Below are positions 1 to 3,875 of a DNA stretch of 5,005 nt, piece by piece (within the stretch, counting starts at the first letter, position 1; every line of letters starts with the position of its first letter). Both the position numbers and the translations under genes were made by a program. The notes under the pieces are model-generated. The model saw only the letters and a list, made by a program, of their open reading frames with translations, made no database searches and had not been told where the DNA came from. Origin of the DNA: Dehalococcoidales bacterium (GTDB taxonomy: Bacteria; Chloroflexota; Dehalococcoidia; E44-bin15); assembly GCA_012974295.1 (NCBI GenBank), contig JAAXQM010000059.1:1-5005 (forward strand). Direction: 5' to 3'.

Positions 1-221
1 GTCTTACAGATTTCAGCTCTCCCGTTATCATTTAATTCAAAATTATATTGATAGTCACACCGCGAGCAATTTTGACTCCAACTATGTAAAATAACTGGCA
101 GTTTATGAATCTCAATTTTTCCACCACCACATCTACTATGGTATATTTCTGATTCTTCAAATAATTCCGATACTGTAAATTCGTCCGTTTTCTCTTTTCT
201 TGGCAACATAAATGTAATCAT
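1..221 (-). CDS. Hypothetical protein with CxxC motif, N-terminal part (gene runs off the left edge)
   Basis: An uninterrupted - strand frame of 73 codons runs from an ATG at 221 down to position 1, so only the N-terminus is seen. I do not recognise the family. The visible part is hydrophilic, begins MITFMLPRKEK, has an acidic stretch around residues 14-25, a Cys at 31, a Cys-x2-Cys at 52 and 55 (NCSRCDY) and a Cys at 72. The spaced cysteines suggest a small zinc-binding or zinc-ribbon-like fold, but this is inference. An in-frame ATG also lies at 239. I prefer 221 because GGAAAG precedes it, and because the promoter at 254-282 would leave only about 8 nt of leader for the 239 start. The gene is more AT-rich than the nuo genes. 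It is transcribed away from nuo and in the same direction as selC. Confidence 0.5.
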   Translation of the reverse strand, partial: MITFMLPRKEKTDEFTVSELFEESEIYHSRCGGGKIEIHKLPVILHSWSQNCSRCDYQYNFELNDNGRAEICK

Positions 222-253
222 TTGCTTTCCAGCCCCCATACTTTGTGTGGGTA

Positions 254-282
254 ATGATACCCGGTAAAGCTTTGCATGTCAA
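254..282 (-). promoter_or_regulatory. Sigma-70-type promoter for the left-edge gene
   Basis: Read on the - strand, a perfect -35 TTGACA (282 to 277) is followed by a 17-nt spacer and a -10 TATCAT (259 to 254, five of six consensus bases). Transcription would start near 247, about 26 nt before the ATG at 221. Position, direction and spacing all fit the partial gene at 1-221, which supports that frame being real. Confidence 0.6.
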
Positions 283-527
283 GGTAGAACAACTAGTACA
301 TTCTTACTCACTAATTGGCCTTATCTCCCCCTCTTGTTCATCCAGCAACCACCCTCATTCTACTTGTGGATACAAAATATGTATGTGACGAAAGTCTCAG
401 AGCTACTGGTGTAAGGTACATAAGATAGGCTCACCTACTATTACATAACAAGCCACAATCCGTCAATTTGTCAAAAGTCCACTTAACTTAACCTTTGCTA
501 CATAAATTCGCTTCTATGGGTACCTTT
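283..527. other. AT-rich intergenic stretch with no supported feature
   Basis: I checked both strands for open frames with a ribosome site, tRNA-like cloverleafs, terminators and tandem repeats, and found nothing convincing. Short hairpins exist, such as TAGG-CTCA-CCTA around 425-440, but they are too small to interpret. Base composition matches the debris-like region that follows rather than the nuo genes. Confidence 0.4.
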
Positions 528-544
528 AAGGAGATAGTTTGTCA

Positions 545-717
545 ATGCTGTGGGCTATAAGAGAAGGGCCAATCATTATTGAATAGCCCCCTATAGTCTA
601 CCTGGCTGGGTATTTAACTGTAATATTCTTTATACCTTGTATGGAGGTGTTATTTTCACTATTGCCCTTACTCTTGATCTAGTCATCACCCTAGCTGCAA
701 GAGGAAACCAAAGATAA
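545..717 (+). pseudogene. Possible remnant of a small membrane protein gene (nonsense plus frameshift)
   Basis: A strong ribosome site AAGGAGATAG (528-537) precedes an ATG at 545, but that frame reads only 13 codons before TAG at 584-586. Read past that TAG, the same frame gives a strongly hydrophobic stretch (PPIVYLAGYLTVIFFIPC) up to a TAG after about 676. A second frame, open from about 587 and closing with TAA at 715-717, takes over with another hydrophobic segment (GVIFTIALTLDLVITLA) ending in a basic tail. Together they would make a plausible two-helix membrane protein broken by one nonsense codon and one frameshift. I do not recognise the family. The alternative is a real 13-codon peptide followed by chance AT-rich hydrophobic reading. 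The pseudogene reading is inference from two frames. Confidence 0.22.
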
Positions 718-732
718 ATAAAGGAGATAGCG

Positions 733-924
733 ATGCTAAAAGTTAAGCAAACTGTTAAGAAACCTTTTAAGCAACAGGCTCAAGTACCCCTAAAAAGTCG
801 TCAAAAAACATCAAATTTATATTGGCGGGAGCGCATAGGAGTCGAACCTACCGTAGACACCGCAGGGTGCCTACCAACGGATTTGAAGTCCGCGGAGTCC
901 ACCGGGGCCCATCCGCTCCCATAA
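733..924 (+). pseudogene. Ribosome-site-led basic ORF running antisense through tRNA-Sec; probably a truncated gene start
   Basis: AAGGAGATAG (721-730) sits at a good distance before an ATG at 733, three bases after the TAA that ends the preceding remnant. The frame is 63 codons. The first 30 residues are Lys/Gln-rich (MLKVKQTVKKPFKQQAQ) and lie outside the tRNA. The rest, from about 823, is simply the complement of selC and is unlikely to be selected protein. The quality of the ribosome site and the operon-like spacing suggest a genuine gene start whose body was lost, with the junction at the tRNA 3' end. A chance ORF is possible. No function can be assigned. Confidence 0.22.
823..920 (-). 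tRNA. selC: tRNA-Sec (anticodon TCA), CCA encoded
   Basis: This is the selenocysteine tRNA, which is charged with Ser, converted to Sec by SelA and delivered to UGA codons by SelB. On the - strand it begins GGGAGCGG (920 to 913) and ends GCGCTCCC, discriminator G826 and encoded CCA (825 to 823), 98 nt in all (E. coli selC is 95). The anticodon loop CTTCAAA places TCA at 886-884, which reads UGA. The anticodon stem has five pairs, one of them G-U. The hallmark long variable arm is a 9-bp stem (874-866 with 861-853, one G-U) capped by CTGC. The T arm has the loop TTCGACT. The D arm is a 6-bp type with loop CGGT, including one C-A mismatch and one G-U. Seven acceptor pairs are solid, but the eighth (G913 opposite G834) is a mismatch. 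The gene implies that the organism makes selenoproteins. No sel gene is in the window. Confidence 0.95.
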
Positions 925-1080
925 ATTACAAAGGTTACATCTGGTTTTCAAGCAGCTCAATACACTTCCTGGATGACTATACACTATTAACCATAAAGGT
1001 TCTTATTAGGTAAGGGAAGACAATTGGTTTAATACTCAGCAGCCTGTCAACATTATATCACAATAATATAACATCCTTAA
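921..1080. other. AT-rich spacer upstream of selC
   Basis: No coding sequence is supported on either strand. The stretch should contain the selC leader and promoter, since selC reads leftward from 920. The only regulatory-looking elements are the extended -10 at 1052-1060 and the palindrome around it. A perfect TTGACA (- strand, 1050 to 1045) has no -10 at normal spacing. Confidence 0.4.
1052..1060 (-). promoter_or_regulatory. Possible extended -10 promoter for selC
   Basis: On the - strand the bases TGATATAAT (1060 to 1052) form an extended -10 element: TG, one base, then a perfect TATAAT. No good -35 is present, as is common with extended -10 promoters. Transcription would start near 1045 and give a leader of about 125 nt before the mature tRNA at 920. 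It lies inside the inverted repeat TTATAT-N7-ATATAA (1053-1071). No better candidate was found between 921 and 1050. Confidence 0.3.
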
Positions 1081-1118
1081 TGGAGACTGCAGATATGGTC
1101 TCAATCAACACCCCAATC

Positions 1119-1142
1119 CCCCAATCTTGGGGTACTTTTTTT
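1119..1142 (+). terminator. Rho-independent terminator upstream of the nuo promoter
   Basis: CCCCA-ATCT-TGGGG (1119-1132) forms a tight GC hairpin, followed after TAC by seven T (1136-1142). Direction is rightward. It would stop any transcript coming from the left, including transcription antisense to selC, before the nuo promoter at 1256. The second copy of CCCCAATC at 1111-1118 offers an alternative 5' arm with a longer loop. Confidence 0.55.
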
Positions 1143-1172
1143 AAAGTTGGGGGACACACCCCCAGACCCCCG

Positions 1173-1199
1173 GCAGGAAACATCCTGCAACCCCTTTTT
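1173..1199 (+). terminator. Second terminator-like hairpin
   Basis: GCAGGA (1173-1178) and TCCTGC (1183-1188) pair perfectly around AACA. Five T follow at 1195-1199, but AACCCC separates them from the stem, which weakens the call. It may be a back-up to the terminator at 1119-1142 or simply part of the same repeat block. Confidence 0.3.
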
Positions 1200-1255
1200 C
1201 AGCGGCCTCTATACAATTAAGAGTAAGCTAATTCCGATATTGTGCTTTTTTTCAC

Positions 1256-1285
1256 TTTACAACACAGGGTGACATATTGTATAAT
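1256..1285 (+). promoter_or_regulatory. Sigma-70-type promoter of the nuo operon
   Basis: A -35 TTTACA (1256-1261, five of six) and a perfect -10 TATAAT (1280-1285) are separated by 18 nt. Transcription would start near 1292, giving a leader of about 57 nt to the nuoA start at 1349. It lies just past the terminator block, as expected for the first promoter of the operon. Confidence 0.6.
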
Positions 1286-1337
1286 TTTGCGAGCTTGTGT
1301 ATTATTTGCCACTTGCTATAGAATCGCGGAGTAAGGA

Positions 1338-1360
1338 GAAGTTATTTAGTGGATAACTTC
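1338..1360 (+). promoter_or_regulatory. Perfect inverted repeat enclosing the nuoA start codon
   Basis: GAAGTTAT (1338-1345) and ATAACTTC (1353-1360) are exact reverse complements separated by TTAGTGG, which contains the GTG start (1349-1351). The ribosome site AAGGAG (1333-1338) touches the foot of the stem. In RNA this places the start codon in a 7-nt loop and could control initiation. As DNA it is a 23-bp palindrome that could be an operator. The symmetry is directly visible; the regulatory role is inference. Confidence 0.45.
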
Positions 1361-1717
1361 GGTTACATTGGAATCTTCCTCATCTTATCCATTGGCTTTG
1401 CCGCAACAATGATCTTACTCCCCGTTACCCTCAGGCTCCTGCACATCGTTCCCCGGAAGCCCAACCCTACCAAGTACACTACTTATGAGTGCGGCATGGA
1501 AACTATAGGCAAATCCCAGGTCCGATTCAACTTCCGTTATTATTACTTCGCCCTGCTCTTTGTGATCTTCGATATACAGGTGGTTTTCCTCTATCCATGG
1601 GCGGTGGAATTAAGCCAGCTAAAGCTATTCGGGCTTGTAGCTATGATGGTATTTGTGCTAATTATAATGGTCGGTTTCGTCTATGCGTGGAAAAAGGGGG
1701 TTCTGAAGTGGAAATAG
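1349..1717 (+). CDS. nuoA: NADH-quinone oxidoreductase (complex I) subunit A
   Basis: Small membrane subunit of complex I at the junction of the membrane and peripheral arms. It helps shape the quinone cavity and the proton path beside NuoH and NuoJ. The product is 122 residues, normal for the family, with three membrane helices at about residues 5-30, 63-86 and 93-114. The conserved loop TYECG (Cys48) and the block FDIQVVFLYPWA (74-85) identify it. Asp75 is kept, but Gln77 occupies the position of a nearly invariant Glu (E. coli Glu81). The start is GTG, chosen for TAAGGAG (1332-1338), about ten bases upstream, and because the N-terminus matches family length. It is the first gene of the operon. 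Its end overlaps nuoB by 10 nt. Confidence 0.97.
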   Translation: MDNFGYIGIFLILSIGFAATMILLPVTLRLLHIVPRKPNPTKYTTYECGMETIGKSQVRFNFRYYYFALLFVIFDIQVVFLYPWAVELSQLKLFGLVAMMVFVLIIMVGFVYAWKKGVLKWK

Positions 1718-2292
1718 AGAGGCCCTATGTGAGCAGCGAGCTCGATAGGGTCGAGGGTGCGGAAATCGATGCGCTCATGGCGGCTTCAAAAGAGCCGTAT
1801 CCCGATCCTGTAGCCTGGCTCCACGAGGAACTTCAGCGAAATGTACTGCTTACCTCAACCGAGCATGTTATAGACTGGGGGAAGCGCTACTCTGTCTGGC
1901 CGGTTCCTCTTGGGCTTGCCTGCTGTGCTTTCGAGATGATCTGTGCTGCAGCTTCGCGCTATGATCTTTCTCGATTCGGTATGGAGGTTATGCGCTTCTC
2001 TCCACGTCAGGCTGACTTATTACTCGTTGCCGGCACGCTCACCTGGAAGATGGCCCCGGCCCTGAGACGAATCTACGATCAGATGGCCGAGCCGAAATGG
2101 GTTGTAGCTATGGGGGCCTGCACGGTCAGCGGCGGTGCGTTCCGCGGTTCCTATAGCGTAGTTCCCGGGATAAACCTGATCGTGCCCGTAGACGTTTATA
2201 TCCCCGGGTGCCCACCGCGCCCCGAGGGTCTACTCCACGGGCTCATGGAGTTACATCGCAAGGTCTTAGCAGACAACCTCATAAAGAAATAG
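1708..2292 (+). CDS. nuoB: NADH-quinone oxidoreductase subunit B (N2 iron-sulfur subunit)
   Basis: Peripheral-arm subunit that carries the terminal [4Fe-4S] cluster N2, which passes electrons to quinone at the NuoB/NuoD interface. The product is 194 residues, within the usual range. The four N2 ligands are visible: adjacent Cys72-Cys73 in GLACCAFEM, Cys138 in GACTVSGG and Cys168 in PGCPPRPEG. The frame is open back to 1489, but that upstream part lies inside nuoA and reads as nonsense. The GTG at 1708 is chosen because AAGGGGG (1694-1700) sits seven bases before it. A GTG at 1729 is a less likely alternative. The N-terminal 35 residues are acidic and probably flexible. The gene overlaps the end of nuoA by 10 nt and ends four bases before nuoC. 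Confidence 0.97.
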   Translation: MEIERPYVSSELDRVEGAEIDALMAASKEPYPDPVAWLHEELQRNVLLTSTEHVIDWGKRYSVWPVPLGLACCAFEMICAAASRYDLSRFGMEVMRFSPRQADLLLVAGTLTWKMAPALRRIYDQMAEPKWVVAMGACTVSGGAFRGSYSVVPGINLIVPVDVYIPGCPPRPEGLLHGLMELHRKVLADNLIKK

Positions 2293-2296
2293 AAGG

Positions 2297-2782
2297 ATGA
2301 CTAAGCCGCTTTCCGGATCAGATATTGCGCAGCAAATAGGGGATCAATTCCCCGATGCGGTTACTGATTCAAATGAAACGGCTGTTTTCGTTCGTAGCGA
2401 AGCACTTCTTGACGTGGCATGCTTTCTTAAAGAAAGCCTCGATCTAAATTACCTCAACAACATCACCGCCGTCGATTACAATGACTATTTCGAACTGACT
2501 TATCTATTTACCTCTCTGACCAGCAACCATAGTATCGTTATTAAGACGAGGTGCGATGAGCGCGAGAATCCCAAGGTGCCCTCGGTAGTCAGCCTGTGGC
2601 AGGGAGCCGATTTTCAAGAGCGGGAGATATATGACCTAATGGGCATCTCCTTTGATGGGCACCCGAATATGAAACGAATCTTCCTCTGGGACGGATTCCA
2701 GGGCTATCCGCTGAGGAAAGATTTCATTATAGATGTACCAGGCGGTGGAAAAGCGACAAAGCAGGGGGTAAATGACGCTTAA
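2297..2782 (+). CDS. nuoC: NADH-quinone oxidoreductase subunit C (30 kDa subunit)
   Basis: Peripheral-arm scaffold subunit that packs against NuoD and NuoB. It carries no cofactor of its own. The product is 161 residues, typical of stand-alone NuoC and not fused to NuoD as in E. coli. The C-terminal signature is complete: GADFQEREIYDLMGI (103-117), GHP (121-123), MKRIFL (125-130) and PLRKDF (138-143). The N-terminal half (about 10-90) is the more variable alpha/beta part. The ATG at 2297 is the only possible start, because a TAA lies in frame at 2282 and no other start follows nearby. Its purine-rich AGAAGG abuts the ATG with no spacer, so translation probably depends on ribosomes finishing nuoB. 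The last 11 nt overlap nuoD. Confidence 0.96.
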   Translation: MTKPLSGSDIAQQIGDQFPDAVTDSNETAVFVRSEALLDVACFLKESLDLNYLNNITAVDYNDYFELTYLFTSLTSNHSIVIKTRCDERENPKVPSVVSLWQGADFQEREIYDLMGISFDGHPNMKRIFLWDGFQGYPLRKDFIIDVPGGGKATKQGVNDA

Positions 2783-3875
2783 TACCGAACCAGTTACTAT
2801 CAATATGGGGCCGGCGCATCCCTCGACCCACGGGGTGTTTCGGATGAGGGTCACATTCGATGGCGAGGTTATCATCGATATGGAGCCCGTCTTCGGTTAC
2901 CTCCATCGCGGAATTGAAAAGCTTGCCGAGCACAAAACCTATGTTCAGAATATCCCGTTTACCGATAGGCTGGACTACCTGGCCGCGATGTCCAATAACT
3001 TTGCCTATGTGCTGGCGGTGGAAAAACTTGCTGGTATCGAGGTGCCTGAACGGGCAGAATATATCAGAATAATAATGGCTGAGCTCATGAGGATCGCAAG
3101 TCATCTCATGGGGGTAGGCTTTTTCCTCAATGACATGGGAGCCTTCATGACGCCGGTCCTCTATATGTTACGGGAGCGGGAAAAGATCCTGGATCTCTTT
3201 GAGATGGCATGCGGGCAGCGACTGACCTATAACTATATGCGCTTCGGCGGGGTTAGCCACGATATCCCCGGCGAATTTATCCCGGCACTAAAGCGTTTTA
3301 TCGATGAGATGCCCGGCTATATCGATGAATACGATCAGCTTATTGCCGAAAACGAAATCGTACTTGCCCGCACTAAGGGGATAGGTATTCTAACGGCGGA
3401 TAGAGCTGTCAATGCATCGGTCGCCGGCCCGGTACTGCGTGCTACCGGGGTGAAGTGGGACCTGCGCAAGTCCGACCCCTACTCCATTTATGACCGATTC
3501 AATTTCGATGTTCCCACCGGCACCAATGGCGATAACTACGATCGATATCGTATGAAGATCGAGGAGATGAAGCAGAGCGTGGGTATCGTTAAACAGGCAA
3601 TGGAGCAGCTTCCCCAGGGGGAGGTATGCACTAGAGTATCGCCGACTTTCAAGCCGCCTAAAGGGGAAGCCTATGGCAGGGTAGAGGGCCCTAAAGGAGA
3701 GCTGGGCTTTTTTATCGTGAGCGATGGCTCTGCTAAACCATATCGGTTCAAGGTACGTCCCCCAGCACTGATAAACCTCACCGTACTCCGCGATATGATT
3801 ATCGGATGGAAGCTGGCCGATGCTATAGTCACCTTTGGCAGCATTGATATTTGTATGGGCGAGGTGGATCGATAG
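2772..3875 (+). CDS. nuoD: NADH-quinone oxidoreductase subunit D (49 kDa subunit)
   Basis: Catalytic core subunit that lines the quinone headgroup site with NuoB. It descends from the large subunit of [NiFe] hydrogenases but lacks the nickel ligands. The product is 367 residues, the standard length. GPAHPSTHG (13-21) supplies His20 and DRLDY (65-69) supplies Tyr69. Their 49-residue spacing equals that of the quinone-binding His38/Tyr87 pair of Thermus Nqo4. Other family blocks are DMEPVFGYLHRGIEK (36-50), YNYMRFGGV and the C-terminal FGSIDICMGEVDR (355-367). The start ATG at 2772 follows AGGGGG (2763-2768) and lies inside the end of nuoC. Its TAG shares one base with the GTG of nuoH (TAGTG). 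No defect is seen. Confidence 0.98.
   Translation: MTLNTEPVTINMGPAHPSTHGVFRMRVTFDGEVIIDMEPVFGYLHRGIEKLAEHKTYVQNIPFTDRLDYLAAMSNNFAYVLAVEKLAGIEVPERAEYIRIIMAELMRIASHLMGVGFFLNDMGAFMTPVLYMLREREKILDLFEMACGQRLTYNYMRFGGVSHDIPGEFIPALKRFIDEMPGYIDEYDQLIAENEIVLARTKGIGILTADRAVNASVAGPVLRATGVKWDLRKSDPYSIYDRFNFDVPTGTNGDNYDRYRMKIEEMKQSVGIVKQAMEQLPQGEVCTRVSPTFKPPKGEAYGRVEGPKGELGFFIVSDGSAKPYRFKVRPPALINLTVLRDMIIGWKLADAIVTFGSIDICMGEVDR

Larger units (their letters stand above)
1083..1199. repeat. Block of C-run/G-run inverted repeats
   Basis: In 117 bp there are four inverted repeats: GAGAC-N10-GTCTC (1083-1102); a tandem 8-mer CCCCAATC (1111-1118 and 1119-1126) complementary to TTGGGG (1127-1132) and to TTGGGGG (1147-1153); GGGGG (1149-1153) complementary to CCCCC (1159-1163); and GCAGGA-AACA-TCCTGC (1173-1188). 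Several of these pairings exclude each other. The layout resembles a dispersed intergenic or terminator-type repeat of the kind that occurs in many copies in some bacterial genomes. Copy number cannot be judged from one window. Confidence 0.5.

Noticed and set aside
792..808. T-runs on the - strand just after selC as its terminator
   Set aside because: Two T-runs follow the tRNA, but there is no GC-rich hairpin immediately before them, so a terminator cannot be supported.
822..1013. A + strand ORF of 63 codons starting at 822
   Set aside because: It is the complement of tRNA-Sec plus AT-rich spacer, with no ribosome site. A stop-free antisense of a tRNA is expected by chance.
1045..1050. A perfect TTGACA on the - strand as the selC -35
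   Set aside because: No acceptable -10 occurs 15-19 nt downstream on that strand.
1489..1707. Long upstream extension of the nuoB frame to an ATG at 1489
   Set aside because: It lies inside nuoA, its translation resembles no NuoB N-terminus, and a good ribosome site and GTG occur at 1708.
2860..3072. A + strand ORF of 70 codons inside nuoD
   Set aside because: Out-of-frame shadow of nuoD with no ribosome site.
2636..3104. Two overlapping - strand ORFs of 79 and 125 codons
   Set aside because: They are antisense shadows of the end of nuoC and the start of nuoD, which are strongly conserved. No ribosome site or recognisable domain.
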